From: Thermus altitudinis
Lineage (GTDB): Bacteria; Deinococcota; Deinococci; Deinococcales; Thermaceae
DNA length: 54,355 nucleotides
Assembly: GCF_022760835.1 (NCBI RefSeq)
Contig: NZ_JAKTNQ010000016.1
Span: 1 to 54,355 of the forward strand
Direction of reading: 5' to 3'
Below the pieces are notes generated by a model. It did no database searches, was not told the DNA's origin, and saw nothing but the letters and a program-made list of their open reading frames with translations. Shown here piece after piece: positions 43,201-51,160 of the stretch (its first letter is position 1; every line of letters starts with the position of its first letter). The position numbers and the translations under genes were made by a program.

Positions 43201-44107
43201 TGGCCAAGGTGGGGTCACCCTGGTGGGGAGTTGGGCGGATGCCCTAGGCCCGGGCTCCGCGGGGGCTACGGTTTCCTTGGGCCCCGCCTCGGGCTTGGCC
43301 GGCTCCATCCGGGAGCGGAACTTCGGCGTGGTGCGGGATAGCCGCTTCTACCCCGATGGCTCCGGCCAGACCTCCTCCCCAGGGGTCTACACCTTCAGCC
43401 ACTGGTACCGCCCGGGCACCCGGGGAAGCGTCACCCTAGACCTCCTCTCCCCTCCCAACCCCCGTTACGCCTACCAGGTGCGGGTGGACCTGGACTGCGA
43501 TGGCGCCTTCGGCCCAGGGGAAGACTGGGCCTCCTTCCCCTCCACCTTTACCGTGGGCAGCGCCTGGCCCAGGGAAGCCGATGGCAGCCTCAGGGCCTGT
43601 GCCCTGGAGGTCCGGGCCCTGGTCCCCGCAGGCGCGCCAACCGGAGCCATGGACATCGCCCTCCTGGAAGCCCGCCTCACCTGGGCCCATAACCCCAGTG
43701 TCCAAGAACCCGACACCCTCACCGACACCCTGCAGGTGACCGGTGGAGAAGTGCGCCTGGACAAGCGGGTGCGCAACGTCTCCCAAAACACCCCCTTCGG
43801 CACCACCGCCCAGGGCAAGCCCAATGAGGTCCTGGAGTACTGCATCGCCTACCGCAACCTGGGCACCCAGCCCGTGAGCAACTTCACCCTCTCTGACCCC
43901 GTGCCCTTCTTCACCGATGCCCTCACCACCGTGGCCGACTACGGCAACAAGGCCATCCGCTGGACCCATGGAACCACCACCCAGTACCTCACCGCCCAAA
44001 CGGGAGACGATGCCGGAGAGATGGCCAGCGGCCTCGTAAGGGTGGCCGTGGGCACCGTGGGGCCAGGGGAGACGGGAGAGGTGTGTTACCGGGTGAGGAT
44101 CCGCTAG
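40289..44107 (+). CDS. Multidomain surface protein with Cys-rich membrane head and lamin-tail domain
   Basis: A 1272-residue protein. The head has a hydrophobic helix (about 27-45), a cysteine cluster (Cys55, 57, 60, 65), a second helix (about 77-97) and a third (about 114-127) that itself looks like a signal peptide. Residues 150-450 are a domain starting LIIPMDDVKQNLNG with AYGLVNRLLQNKVPVYWVIRAGK. Then come an SdrD-B-like domain (GYVFLDLNANGQWDPGEPPIPG, about 480-560), a lamin-tail domain (VVINEVLFRQRTGDVDEFIEIYNAG, about 575-700), two more SdrD-B-like units (about 780 and 893), and a C-terminal DUF11 repeat. Start ATG follows GGAGGT and overlaps the previous stop. Last gene of the operon; role unknown. 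Confidence 0.72.
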   Translation: MKFQKGPEKTLLLKPKVPKRTKRPRWSLTTWFLGLLAIALGIALRGSGGAGGAACPCGACGGGVCTPTPAHLSHLAQLWAWASGIWSAFLLSLRALLTHFRIPPRMQRPKVPTRLLVPLALLALLPIRGSNFPLADLPGPPANPTPVSAGALIIPMDDVKQNLNGKPFNLAAYGLVNRLLQNKVPVYWVIRAGKTKDGVDFSARAERILPTAQGEALLDFSGGPFVVPPEFADQALTLAQAFGNQVAVYRLKEDQVLDVRYVLTFKPRILISDQNSTIHVQILTEANIPIPNYQVASSTPALAASSCYTIYTAPHTDLGKQATGVDLFVQSGGNFLAQCKALSTYETVYRFQFSGAVVINNVPNLLSYPNPDLAYSQFTSALEPAPGGSEQDWIGIPTGNTHPHALSTAIINNQLTTLYAATASKHYNGPGGMVFYLGGHNYGSGSTLAFYNGRRMYLNAIFVPTTRPLGCNLLFGALRGYVFLDLNANGQWDPGEPPIPGIQVSLTGPENLTLTTNAQGAYARGLDLGTYQVQVQVPSWAYVTTNNATQTLTLAPYSMTEASPVGLAYQTSPYAGQVVINEVLFRQRTGDVDEFIEIYNAGSTPVDLSGFRLMDGNLIMGVLDGIGSITGSNTPFAFPSGTVLGPGQYLVVWVGSSTPDRQAPSAQYQFYLNQNQARLADGGDDLWLYDPQLRIVDYVAWGSFPENYYPRNLWDATYQSNLSAASPGQSISLTPNGQDTNGSACWEPTTSNQAQARCPGWLPTVDTDDVPGRITSVGRNNNGFTLSGSVYHDLEPDGLKGPGEDWTTGTTVYVNLVQGNTVVQSVAVPQGTGTFSFQGVPPGTYSLVVATSNGATAPQAPPGWLFIQPGEGRREVVVAGHLQGLDFGLFRGGVVQGQVFWDDGLAGGTPNNALRDGGEGGVGGVTVTATDGTRTRTALTDGNGYYRLYIPYSWGNVALSHPLRPATGHNDGQGGVTLVGSWADALGPGSAGATVSLGPASGLAGSIRERNFGVVRDSRFYPDGSGQTSSPGVYTFSHWYRPGTRGSVTLDLLSPPNPRYAYQVRVDLDCDGAFGPGEDWASFPSTFTVGSAWPREADGSLRACALEVRALVPAGAPTGAMDIALLEARLTWAHNPSVQEPDTLTDTLQVTGGEVRLDKRVRNVSQNTPFGTTAQGKPNEVLEYCIAYRNLGTQPVSNFTLSDPVPFFTDALTTVADYGNKAIRWTHGTTTQYLTAQTGDDAGEMASGLVRVAVGTVGPGETGEVCYRVRIR

Positions 44108-44111
44108 GCCC

Positions 44112-45443
44112 CTACCCTTCCCCGGGGTTTTTCCCTTGGGGAAGGGAAACCCCAGGATAGCCCCGGGGAAGGAGCCTCCTCTCCCAGGCCGCCTCCAAAA
44201 GCCCCTCCCGGAAATCGGGGTGGGCGATATGGATAAGGGCCAGGGCCCTTTCCCTTAGGGAGCGGCCAAAAAGCTCGGCCACGCCCCACTCGGTGACCAC
44301 GTAGTGCACATCCGCCCGGGTGGTGACCACCCCCGCACCCGGTTTCAAGTAGGGGACGATGCGGCTATGCCCTTTGGCGGTGGAGGGAAGGGCGATGATG
44401 GGCTTGCCCCCCTCGCTCCTCGCCGCCCCCCGGATGAAATCCAGCTGGCCGCCAAAGCCCGAGTAGATGCGGGTGCCGATGGAGTCCGCCACCACCTGAC
44501 CCGTGAGGTCCACCTCGATGGCGGAGTTGATGGCCACCATCTTGCGGTTTTGGGCCACCACGAAGGGGTCGTTCACGTAGTCGGCGGGGTGGAGCTCAAA
44601 AAGGGGGTTGTCGTGGACGAAACGGTAAAGCCGCTCCGAACCCAGAACGAAGGTGCCAATCACCTTGCCGGGGTGGAGGGTTTTGCGGGCCCCGGTGATG
44701 AGGCCCTTTTCAAAGGCTTCCAGCACCCCATCGGAGATCATCTCCGTGTGGACCCCTAGGTCCCGCCTCCCTTCCAGGCTGGCCAAAACGGCATCGGGGA
44801 TGGCCCCGATGCCCATCTGCAAGGTGGCCCCGTCCTCTATGAGGCTGGCCACGTGCTCCCCGATCCTCCGCTCCACCTCGCCAAACCCCTCCCGTTTTAG
44901 CTCGGGCAAGGGCCAGTCCAGCTCCACGATGGCGGTGAAGCGGGAAACGTGGACGAAGGTATCCCCCAGGGTTCTGGGCATGCGAGGGTTCACCATGGCG
45001 ATCACCAGGGGGGCGGCCTCGAGGGCCGCCTTGGTGGCGATCACCTCCACCCCCAAGGAGCAGAAGCCATGCTCGTCGGGAGGGGATACCTGGACGATGG
45101 CGGCATCCAGGGGCAGGATGCGCCTCTTGAAAAGCCAAGGCACCTGGTGGAGCATGACGGGCACGTAGTCGGCCCGGCCCTGGTTCACCGCCTCCCGGTC
45201 GGCGGGCCCCACAAAAAGGGAGCGGCGGCGGAAATGGCCTTCCATCTCGGGAGGGGCGAAAGGGTCCTCCCCCATCTGCAGGAGGTGCACTAGCTCCACG
45301 TTCTCCAGCTCGTCCTTACGGGCGGCCAAGGCCTTCAGGATGGGGGTAGGGGTGGCGGCGTTTCCGGAAACGAAGACCCGCATGCCCGACCGGATGAGGG
45401 TTACGGCATCTTCGGGAGAGGTCAGCTTCTTGCGGTAGCTCAT
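44112..45443 (-). CDS. Acetyl-CoA hydrolase / acyl-CoA transferase family enzyme
   Basis: A 443-residue cytoplasmic enzyme of the acetyl-CoA hydrolase/4-hydroxybutyrate CoA-transferase family. Visible features: LIRSGMRVFVSGNAATPTPIL at the N-terminus, DAAIVQVSPPDEHGFCSLG, GATLQMGIGAIPDAVLASL, the GSERLYRFVHDNP region, and the SGFGGQLDFIRGAARSEGGKPIIALPSTAKG glycine-rich CoA site. The catalytic Glu region lies at INSAIEVDLTGQV. It moves CoA between short acyl groups or hydrolyses acyl-CoA. Adjacent to alanine dehydrogenase with a four-base overlap, perhaps linking amino-acid breakdown to acetyl-CoA/acetate. Confidence 0.87.
   Translation of the reverse strand: MSYRKKLTSPEDAVTLIRSGMRVFVSGNAATPTPILKALAARKDELENVELVHLLQMGEDPFAPPEMEGHFRRRSLFVGPADREAVNQGRADYVPVMLHQVPWLFKRRILPLDAAIVQVSPPDEHGFCSLGVEVIATKAALEAAPLVIAMVNPRMPRTLGDTFVHVSRFTAIVELDWPLPELKREGFGEVERRIGEHVASLIEDGATLQMGIGAIPDAVLASLEGRRDLGVHTEMISDGVLEAFEKGLITGARKTLHPGKVIGTFVLGSERLYRFVHDNPLFELHPADYVNDPFVVAQNRKMVAINSAIEVDLTGQVVADSIGTRIYSGFGGQLDFIRGAARSEGGKPIIALPSTAKGHSRIVPYLKPGAGVVTTRADVHYVVTEWGVAELFGRSLRERALALIHIAHPDFREGLLEAAWERRLLPRGYPGVSLPQGKNPGEG
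44124..44153. terminator. Hairpin between convergent genes
   Basis: GGGGTTTTTCCCTT, loop GGGG, AAGGGAAACCCC: 12 pairs with a two-T bulge. It lies in the 3' end of the CoA-transferase gene and could stop transcription from the surface operon. Confidence 0.45.
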
Positions 45444-46498
45444 TCCAGGTGCCCTCCTTTCTGGCCCAGGAGGAGGTAGGCCCCCTGGCGGAGCTCTGGC
45501 ACCTTCAAGGGATCCTCCTCCACCTCTAGGAGAAAGGGCAAAAGGGTGGCGGTGAGGGCGTGGCTGCTGGTACGGGGCACCAGGGCGGGAACGTTGGGGA
45601 GGCAGAAGTGGGTGATGCCCAGCTCCTGGTACACCCCCACCCGGCTGGTTTCCGCAATTCCCCCCTGGTCAATGGCGAAGTCCAGGAGCACGGCCCCCGG
45701 GCGCATGCGGGAAAGCAGGGCCCGGCTTAGGAGGAGGGGGGCCCTTTCCCCCGGCACCGCCACCGCCCCCACCAGGACATCGGCGAAGGCCACGTATCGC
45801 TCCAAGCGGGTCTGGGTGATGAGGGCGGTGACCGCCCCTTTGGCCTCCTTGGAGGCCTCCTCCAGGGCCGAAAGCTCCTTGTCCAAGAGGTAGACCGAGG
45901 CCCCCACCCCCAAGAAGGCCCGGGCCGCCGCCCTCCCCAAAACCCCCGCCCCCAGGATGACCACATCCGCAGGGGGAATCCCGGGCAACCCGGAAAGGAG
46001 CACCCCGGGGCCGAAGGGGGCCTCCAAAAGCCTCCCCGCAATCTGGGGGGCCAGGCGGCCGGCGATCTCGCTCATGGCCTTGAGCACGGGGCGCCTTCCC
46101 TCCGCCCCGATGAGTTCGTACCCAATGGCCGTTAGGCCCTTTTCCGCCATGGCCTCCACCAAGGCGGACTCCGCCACCGCCAGGTGCAGGAAGGCCATGA
46201 CCGTGGCCCCAGGGCGGAGGAGGGCGACCTCCTCGAGGGTGGGCCTTCCCACCTTCAAGACCACCTCCCCCCGGCCAAAGGCCTCCTCCCGGCTCACCAG
46301 CCGGGCTCCGGCCTCCTCATATAGGGCGTCGGCAAACCCAGCCCGCTCCCCGGCCCCCCGCTCCACATAGACCCGGTGGCCCCGGCCCACCAGCTCCCGC
46401 ACCCCTTGGGGAGTGAGGGCCACCCGGCCCTCCCGCACCTCCCCGAAGGGGGGTTGGGTCTTGACCACGCCCTGTTCCTTGGGTAGGCCAAACTCCAT
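45440..46498 (-). CDS. ald: Alanine dehydrogenase
   Basis: A 352-residue NAD-dependent enzyme of the alanine dehydrogenase/transhydrogenase family. FGLPKEQGVVKTQPPFGEVREGRVALTP opens it, with VMAFLHLAVAESALVEAM and AIGYELI in the catalytic domain. The Rossmann motif GAGVLGRAAARAFLGVGASVYLLD follows, then the C-terminal LLDFAIDQGGIAETSR and THFCLPNVPALVPRTSSHALT. The common N-terminal Lys and active-site His are plausibly retained (FLHLA). It interconverts alanine with pyruvate and ammonia. Family members are usually near 370 residues; this one is slightly short and not identical to the canonical ald start, so a related oxidoreductase is possible. RBS AGGAGG before the ATG. Confidence 0.8.
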   Translation of the reverse strand: MEFGLPKEQGVVKTQPPFGEVREGRVALTPQGVRELVGRGHRVYVERGAGERAGFADALYEEAGARLVSREEAFGRGEVVLKVGRPTLEEVALLRPGATVMAFLHLAVAESALVEAMAEKGLTAIGYELIGAEGRRPVLKAMSEIAGRLAPQIAGRLLEAPFGPGVLLSGLPGIPPADVVILGAGVLGRAAARAFLGVGASVYLLDKELSALEEASKEAKGAVTALITQTRLERYVAFADVLVGAVAVPGERAPLLLSRALLSRMRPGAVLLDFAIDQGGIAETSRVGVYQELGITHFCLPNVPALVPRTSSHALTATLLPFLLEVEEDPLKVPELRQGAYLLLGQKGGHLE

Positions 46499-46573
46499 AC
46501 CCGCCTCCTCGCCTTGAGCTTAAAGGGGAAGCGGAGGGCGGATGTCCCTTTTCCTTCTCATGGAATCCCATCC

Positions 46574-46579
46574 TAGGCT
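46574..46579 (+). promoter_or_regulatory. -10 box of the DUF456 gene
   Basis: TAGGCT, 6 bases before the GTG start. Confidence 0.35.
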
Positions 46580-46585
46580 TGTTTT

Positions 46586-47068
46586 GTGGATGCCTTCGCG
46601 GATTGGCTCTTCGTGGCCCTTTGGGGAGCGGGGGTGCTCCTAACCCTGGTGCCCTTTGTCCCCGCCACCCTTTTGATCCTGGCCGCCGCCCTCCTCCACG
46701 AGGCCCTGGTGGGCTTCCGGGAACTTTCCTTGGGCCTGTGGCTGGCCCTAGGGGTTCTGGCCCTCCTGGCCATGAGCCTGGACAACCTGGCCACCCTCCT
46801 GGGAGCCAGGAGGTACGGAGCCGGACGGGCAGGGCTTTGGGGGGCGTTTTTGGGGGGCATTCTGGGCCTTTTCCTGGGTGTTTTGGGCGTGCTGGTCTTG
46901 CCCTTCCTTCTGGCCTGGCTCTTTGAGTACCTTTCGGGAAGGAGGGCCGAGGAGGCCCTAAAGGCGGCCTGGGGCACCCTGGTGGGCCTCATGGGGGGCG
47001 TGGTGGCCAAGGTGCTGGTGCACGTAGCCATGGGAGTCCTGGTGATCCGGACCATCTTTCAAGGCTAG
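46586..47068 (+). CDS. DUF456 membrane protein
   Basis: A 160-residue membrane protein of the DUF456 family: four to five hydrophobic segments, with LLTLVPFVPATLLILAAALLHE at the start, DNLATLLGARRYGAGRAGLWGAFLGGILGLF as the conserved central loop, and AAWGTLVGLMGGVVAKVLVHVAMGVLVI at the end. Function unknown. GTG start supported by a -10 box. It may be co-transcribed with the glutaredoxin-like gene that follows after three bases. Confidence 0.8.
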   Translation: MDAFADWLFVALWGAGVLLTLVPFVPATLLILAAALLHEALVGFRELSLGLWLALGVLALLAMSLDNLATLLGARRYGAGRAGLWGAFLGGILGLFLGVLGVLVLPFLLAWLFEYLSGRRAEEALKAAWGTLVGLMGGVVAKVLVHVAMGVLVIRTIFQG

Positions 47069-47071
47069 GGT

Positions 47072-47326
47072 ATGCTTTTCCCCATGGACCTGGTCCTCGT
47101 CACCCGGGAAGGATGTGGCCTATGCGAAAAGGCGGAAAGGGCCCTTTGGACTTTGGGAATACCCTATGTGCGCCGGGATGTGGACCAAGACCCCGAGCTC
47201 TTCCGCCATTACACCTTCCGGGTACCCGTGCTTCTTCTGGGGGACAGGGTGCTTTTGGAAGGTATCTTTGACGAGAGGTCGCTGATGGAGCTGGTGGCAA
47301 GGCTCCAAAGAGGGGGTGAGGCATGA
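47072..47326 (+). CDS. Glutaredoxin-like protein
   Basis: An 84-residue thioredoxin-fold protein with redox motif CGLC (Cys15, Cys18), a helix [10 protein letters not shown], the strand pair [12 protein letters not shown], the cis-Pro turn RVPVLLLG and a C-terminal helix. It fits the DUF836/glutaredoxin-like group. An ATG 12 bases downstream ([10 protein letters not shown]) would give an 80-residue protein and looks equally natural. Coupled by ATGA overlap with lgt. Confidence 0.78.
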   Translation: MLFPMDLVLVTREGCGLCEKAERALWTLGIPYVRRDVDQDPELFRHYTFRVPVLLLGDRVLLEGIFDERSLMELVARLQRGGEA

Positions 47327-48156
47327 ACCCCACCATGATCCAGATCGGCCCCTTGCGCATCCAGTGGTATGGCTTTCTCCTTACCCTGGCCATCTTCATC
47401 GGCTTTGAACTGGCCAAGCGCAGGCTTAGGGCCTGGGGGTTGGATGCGGAGAAGTTTGAGGGGGTGGCCTTCTGGGCGGTGGTGTGGGGGGTGGTGGGGG
47501 CCAGGCTGGGCTATGTCCTCACCTCCCCCGGCTACTTTCTGCAGAACCCGGTGGAGGTTTTGTACATCTGGCACGGGGGGCTTTCCTTCCACGGGGCCAT
47601 ACTGGGCGGGGCCCTGGTCTTCCTCTACTTTCATAAGCGCAAGGGCTACCCCCTCTGGCCCTACCTGGACGCCGCCACCCCGGGGGTGGCCTTAGGCATC
47701 ATCGCCGGGAGGATCGGGAACCTAATGAATGGCTCCGACACCGTGGGCCGCCTCACCTCCTTGCCCATCGGCTTCACCTGGCCGGAGTGGGCCAAGGGGT
47801 TCCCCGGAATCTGCCCCGGCATTGAGGATATCTCCCAGGTCTATCGGTGCGACGAGCTCCTCCGGGGACCCGTGCACCTCACCCAGATCTACGGGGCCCT
47901 GGTGGGCCTCATCCTCCTGCCCCTTTCCTACTACTGGCTTCGCCAGAAGCCCTTCTACGGGTACGCCTTTTGGAACTTTATCCTTTGGTACAGTGTGCTC
48001 CGCTCGGTTTTGGAGGAACCCTTCCGCTTAAACCCCTTGTGGCTTCCCGTCTACCAGAACGACCAACTGGGCATCGGCCTCTTCACCGCCACCCAGGTGG
48101 TGAGCGTGCCCCTCATCCTACTTTCCTGGTACATGCTTCGGCGGCTAGGCCGGTAA
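47323..48156 (+). CDS. lgt: Prolipoprotein diacylglyceryl transferase
   Basis: A 277-residue inner-membrane enzyme that transfers diacylglycerol from phosphatidylglycerol to the lipobox Cys of prolipoproteins. Seven hydrophobic segments; IRWYGFLL-type start, [14 protein letters not shown] with the essential His, and the Lgt signature [20 protein letters not shown] are present. An insert ([21 protein letters not shown]) with two cysteines lies between helices, similar to other Thermus/Deinococcus Lgt. It would process lipoproteins such as the one in the lpt-like operon. Confidence 0.95.
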   Translation: MNPTMIQIGPLRIQWYGFLLTLAIFIGFELAKRRLRAWGLDAEKFEGVAFWAVVWGVVGARLGYVLTSPGYFLQNPVEVLYIWHGGLSFHGAILGGALVFLYFHKRKGYPLWPYLDAATPGVALGIIAGRIGNLMNGSDTVGRLTSLPIGFTWPEWAKGFPGICPGIEDISQVYRCDELLRGPVHLTQIYGALVGLILLPLSYYWLRQKPFYGYAFWNFILWYSVLRSVLEEPFRLNPLWLPVYQNDQLGIGLFTATQVVSVPLILLSWYMLRRLGR

Positions 48157-48159
48157 GAT
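48154..48159 (+). promoter_or_regulatory. -10 box of patB
   Basis: TAAGAT overlapping the lgt stop, 6 bases before the ATG. Confidence 0.35.
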
Positions 48160-48165
48160 AAGCCC

Positions 48166-49236
48166 ATGGTGCTTCCCCCCCGCAAGGACTCCCTCAAGTG
48201 GGGCACCTACCCTGAGGACGTCCTGCCCCTTTGGGTAGCGGACATGGACTTCCCCGTGGCCGAGCCCATCCGCAGGGCCATACGGGAAAGGGCCGAGGGT
48301 TTTTTGGGTTACCCCCCCCGGGATGGGGACCTCGAGCTTAAGGCCCTCATCCTGGAAAAAGCGGGCTTGGAAGGGGAACTGGCCTTTATGCCCGGGGTGG
48401 TGGTGGGGCTCTACGGGGCGGTAGCCGCCTTCACCGCCCCTGGCCAGGGGGTCCTGACCCAGGTCCCCATATACCCCCCGTTTCTAGCCGCCATCCGCCA
48501 GCAAAAACGCACCGTTCTGGCGAATCCTTTACGGGAAACCGAGGAGGGGTACCGGCTGGACCTCGAGGGCCTGGAGCGCCTGGCCTACGCCAGCCGGCTC
48601 CTCCTCTTCTGCCATCCGCAAAACCCCACGGGAAGGGTCTTTGGGGAGGAGGAGCTTGCCGCTTTGGCCGCCATCGCCCGCAAGCACGACCTCATTGTGG
48701 TTTCCGACGAGCTCCACGCCCCCCTCACCTACGAGAGGGGCCACGTGCCCCTGGCCCGCTTCCTCCCCGAGCGCACCCTTACCCTGTTGGGACCGGGAAA
48801 GGCTTACAACTTGGCCGGACTGCCCATTGGGGCGGCGGTGGGGCCTAAGCCCCTGGTGGAGGCCTTGAGGCGCTACCTGCCCCACACCTTCCCCAACGTG
48901 CTGGCCATGGCCGCCTGGAAGGCGGCCCTGAGGGAAGGGGAGGCCTGGCTTGGGGAGACCCTGGCCCGGCTTAGGGCGAACCGCGACCGGGTGGCAGCCT
49001 GGGCCAAGGAAGTGGGCCTCGGCCACGTTCCCCCGGAGGGCACCTACCTGGCCTGGTTCAAAACCCCCATTCCCCAGGCGGCCTCCTTCTTCCTCAAGGA
49101 GGCCCGGGTGGCCCTGAATCCCGGGGAAAACTTCGGGGAAGGGTACGATCGCTACGTGCGCCTCAACTTCGCCACCTACCCCGAGGTCCTGGACGAGGCC
49201 CTAAAACGCCTTGCCGAAGCCCTCAGAAAAGCCTAA
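48166..49236 (+). CDS. PatB/MalY-type C-S lyase (aminotransferase fold)
   Basis: A 356-residue PLP enzyme. [24 protein letters not shown] is the characteristic start of MalY/PatB cystathionine beta-lyases. The aminotransferase core shows [23 protein letters not shown] (Asp ligand to pyridine N) and the PLP-lysine in [11 protein letters not shown]; the C-terminal Arg is in [12 protein letters not shown]. It cleaves C-S bonds in cystathionine or cysteine conjugates; some members have other roles, so the substrate is tentative. Confidence 0.85.
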   Translation: MVLPPRKDSLKWGTYPEDVLPLWVADMDFPVAEPIRRAIRERAEGFLGYPPRDGDLELKALILEKAGLEGELAFMPGVVVGLYGAVAAFTAPGQGVLTQVPIYPPFLAAIRQQKRTVLANPLRETEEGYRLDLEGLERLAYASRLLLFCHPQNPTGRVFGEEELAALAAIARKHDLIVVSDELHAPLTYERGHVPLARFLPERTLTLLGPGKAYNLAGLPIGAAVGPKPLVEALRRYLPHTFPNVLAMAAWKAALREGEAWLGETLARLRANRDRVAAWAKEVGLGHVPPEGTYLAWFKTPIPQAASFFLKEARVALNPGENFGEGYDRYVRLNFATYPEVLDEALKRLAEALRKA

Positions 49237-49261
49237 GCCCCCCAGGGGTTCCCCGGGGGGC
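49237..49261. terminator. Bidirectional hairpin between patB and hsp20
   Basis: GCCCCCC ... GGGGGGC (7 pairs) enclosing GGGG-TT-CCCC, directly after the patB stop and before the convergent hsp20 stop. Confidence 0.6.
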
Positions 49262-49275
49262 AAGGGGGCTCGGGC

Positions 49276-49740
49276 CTACTGGACCACCTCAATGGGGATC
49301 CGCTTGGCCCGGGCCTCGGCCACCTTGGGTAGGGTGAGATGCAGGATCCCGTGGCGGAACTCCGCCTTGGCCTGGGAGGCGTCCACCTCCACGGGAAGGG
49401 TGAAGGTGCGCACGAAGGAGCCATGGGGGATCTCCTGCAGGTAGTAACGGCGCACCTTGGCTTCCTCCGCGGGCTTCACCTGGCCCCTGATGGTGAGCTT
49501 GCTGCCCTCGAGGCTCACCTCCAGGTCCTCCGGGGCCAGGCCCGGCACCGCCATCTCCAGGACCAAGGCCTCGTCGGTCTCGTAGAGGTCCGCGGGCGCC
49601 ACGTAGGTGGCCACGGGGCGGGCAAAGTCCCCCAAGACCTCCTCAAAGAGCCGGTTAGCCTCCTCCAGGAGGGAGAAAGGACCCCAGGTGCGGAAGGGGG
49701 TGATCTCCATGGGCCGTGCATCCCTGCGAACCAGGGCCAT
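49276..49740 (-). CDS. Small heat-shock protein Hsp20
   Basis: A 154-residue alpha-crystallin-family chaperone. An N-terminal arm (ITPFRTWGPFSLLEEANRLFEEVL) precedes the alpha-crystallin domain, about residues 45-135: VAPADLYETDEALVLEMAVPGLAPEDLEVSLEG, then GSFVRTFTLPVEVDASQAKAEFRHGILHLTLPK with the conserved A-x-x-x-x-G-x-L motif, and a short IPIEV tail carrying the I-x-I motif. The ATG follows GGGAGGTGAT; an upstream ATG at 49761 falls in the -10 box and is rejected. A consensus promoter precedes it. Confidence 0.92.
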   Translation of the reverse strand: MALVRRDARPMEITPFRTWGPFSLLEEANRLFEEVLGDFARPVATYVAPADLYETDEALVLEMAVPGLAPEDLEVSLEGSKLTIRGQVKPAEEAKVRRYYLQEIPHGSFVRTFTLPVEVDASQAKAEFRHGILHLTLPKVAEARAKRIPIEVVQ

Positions 49741-49760
49741 ACCTATCACCTCCCGCTTCA

Positions 49761-49789
49761 CTTATATCACTTGCGCCTTAGTTTGTCAA
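49761..49789 (-). promoter_or_regulatory. Strong promoter of hsp20
   Basis: TTGACA (49789-49784), exactly 17 bases, TATAAG (49766-49761). Near-consensus sigma-A type. No CIRCE element is seen. Confidence 0.8.
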
Positions 49790-49825
49790 GTATCCTTATC
49801 CTCTAGCGCCTACCCATGCGCCCCC

Positions 49826-49831
49826 TATAAT
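49826..49831 (+). promoter_or_regulatory. -10 box of the rhodanese gene
   Basis: Perfect TATAAT 7 bases before the ATG; no clear -35 motif. Confidence 0.5.
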
Positions 49832-49838
49832 CAGGGGC

Positions 49839-50531
49839 ATGGAGATCCCCTCTGGAGCCGTCCTGGTGGATACCCGTCCCCGGGCCGCCTACGAGGCCGG
49901 GCACCTACCGGGTGCCCGGCACCTGGACCTTTCCGCCCCCAGGCTTCGCCTGCGGGAAGAGGCGGAGCTGAAAGCCCTGGAAGCCGGCCTCACCGAGCTT
50001 TTCCAGGAACTGGGACTCAAAAGCCCCGTGATCCTCTACGACGAGGGCCTCACCAGCCGCCTTTGCCGCACCGCCTTCTTCCTGGGGCTTGGGGGGCTGG
50101 AGGTGGAGCTTTGGACCGAGGGCTGGGAAGCCCACGCCAGCGAGCGGGAAGAGCCCAAACCCCAGCGCTCGGATACCATAGCCCGCCTCCGGCGGGACTG
50201 GCTCCTCACCGCCCAGGAGGCGGCCAGCCACCCTCTCCTCTTGGACGTGCGTAGCCCCGAGGAATACCAGGGCAAGGTCCACCCTCCTTGCTGCCCCCGG
50301 GGAGGGCGCATCCCCGGAAGCCGAAACGCCCCCCTGGAGCTTTTTCTGGAGCCGGACAAGGTGCTAGGGCGGCTCGGCCTGGAGCCGGGGCAGGAGGTGG
50401 GGCTTTACTGCCACTCCGGGGCCCGAAGCGCCGTGGCCTTCTTCGTGCTGAGGAGCCTGGGGGTCAGGGCCCGGAACTACCTGGGCTCCATGCACGAGTG
50501 GCTCCAGGAGGGGCTTCCCACCGAACCATGA
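49839..50531 (+). CDS. Tandem-rhodanese sulfurtransferase
   Basis: A 230-residue protein of two rhodanese domains. The first (about 1-105: VLVDTRPRAAYEAGHLPGARHLDL) lacks the active-site cysteine. The second (about 120-228: LLLDVRSPEEYQGK ... GRIPGSRNAPLELF) has the active loop CHSGARS, with the basic residue pattern of thiosulfate or 3-mercaptopyruvate sulfurtransferases. Slightly shorter than typical (about 280), mostly in the N-terminal domain. Coupled by ATGA overlap to an MBL hydrolase, a frequent partner of rhodaneses in sulfide/persulfide metabolism. Confidence 0.85.
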   Translation: MEIPSGAVLVDTRPRAAYEAGHLPGARHLDLSAPRLRLREEAELKALEAGLTELFQELGLKSPVILYDEGLTSRLCRTAFFLGLGGLEVELWTEGWEAHASEREEPKPQRSDTIARLRRDWLLTAQEAASHPLLLDVRSPEEYQGKVHPPCCPRGGRIPGSRNAPLELFLEPDKVLGRLGLEPGQEVGLYCHSGARSAVAFFVLRSLGVRARNYLGSMHEWLQEGLPTEP

Positions 50532-51160
50532 GGGTGTACCGGCTAAGCCTGGGCCCCCTGGAGGCCAACGCCTACCTGGTGGCGGGGGAGGAGGGTGCCG
50601 TGCTCCTGGACCCCGGGGACGAAGCAGAGAGGATCCTGGCCCTCCTGGAGTCCACGGGGTTAACGCCCCAGGCCATCCTCCTTACCCACGCCCACTTTGA
50701 CCACCTGGGGGCCGTGGCCCCCTTGGTGGAGGCCCTGTCCCTCCCCGTCTTCCTCCACCCCCTGGACCTTCCCCTTTACCAAAAGGCCCAGGAGGTGGCG
50801 GCCCTCTTTGGCCTCTCCATCCTCAAGCCTCCCCTACCCGTGGAACCCTTGGCCGAGGGCCTGTCCCTTTTTGGCCTTAAGGTCTGGCACCTTCCCGGCC
50901 ATAGCCCCGGGCACGTGGCCTTCCTCCACTGGGAAGGCTCCGAGCCCCCTAGGGTCTTCTCTGGGGACCTCCTCTTCCGGGGAAGCATCGGCCGCTACGA
51001 CCTTCCGGGGGCAAACCGGGAGGACCTTTTCCGCTCCCTAAAGCGCCTCCTCACCCTGCCCCCCAAGACGGAGGTCTACCCGGGGCACGGGCCCCCCACC
51101 ACCCTGGCCCTCGAGGCCCAGACCAACCCCTTCCTCCTGGGGTTAGAATGGGAAACGTGA
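50528..51160 (+). CDS. MBL-fold hydrolase (glyoxalase II-like)
   Basis: A 210-residue metallo-beta-lactamase-fold enzyme. Metal motif THAHFDHLG gives His54, His56, Asp58 and His59; later ligands are in GHSPGHV (His) and FSGDLLFRGSIGR (Asp), and the final His is in YPGHGPPTT. Length and motifs fit short bacterial glyoxalase II-like hydrolases. Fusion or linkage of such enzymes with rhodanese is typical of persulfide dioxygenases, so glutathione-independent thioester or persulfide chemistry is possible; the reaction is not proven. Its 3' end overlaps the next gene by 13 bases. Confidence 0.85.
   Translation: MRVYRLSLGPLEANAYLVAGEEGAVLLDPGDEAERILALLESTGLTPQAILLTHAHFDHLGAVAPLVEALSLPVFLHPLDLPLYQKAQEVAALFGLSILKPPLPVEPLAEGLSLFGLKVWHLPGHSPGHVAFLHWEGSEPPRVFSGDLLFRGSIGRYDLPGANREDLFRSLKRLLTLPPKTEVYPGHGPPTTLALEAQTNPFLLGLEWET

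Noticed and set aside
49757-49775. CAAGTGATAT in the hsp20 promoter resembles half of the palindrome at 53179
   Set aside because: Only one half-site is shared and it overlaps the -10 box; too weak to claim a common regulator.
50288-50527. Upstream extension of the MBL hydrolase
   Set aside because: It is an out-of-frame shadow of the rhodanese gene; the ATG at 50528 begins the family's normal N-terminus.
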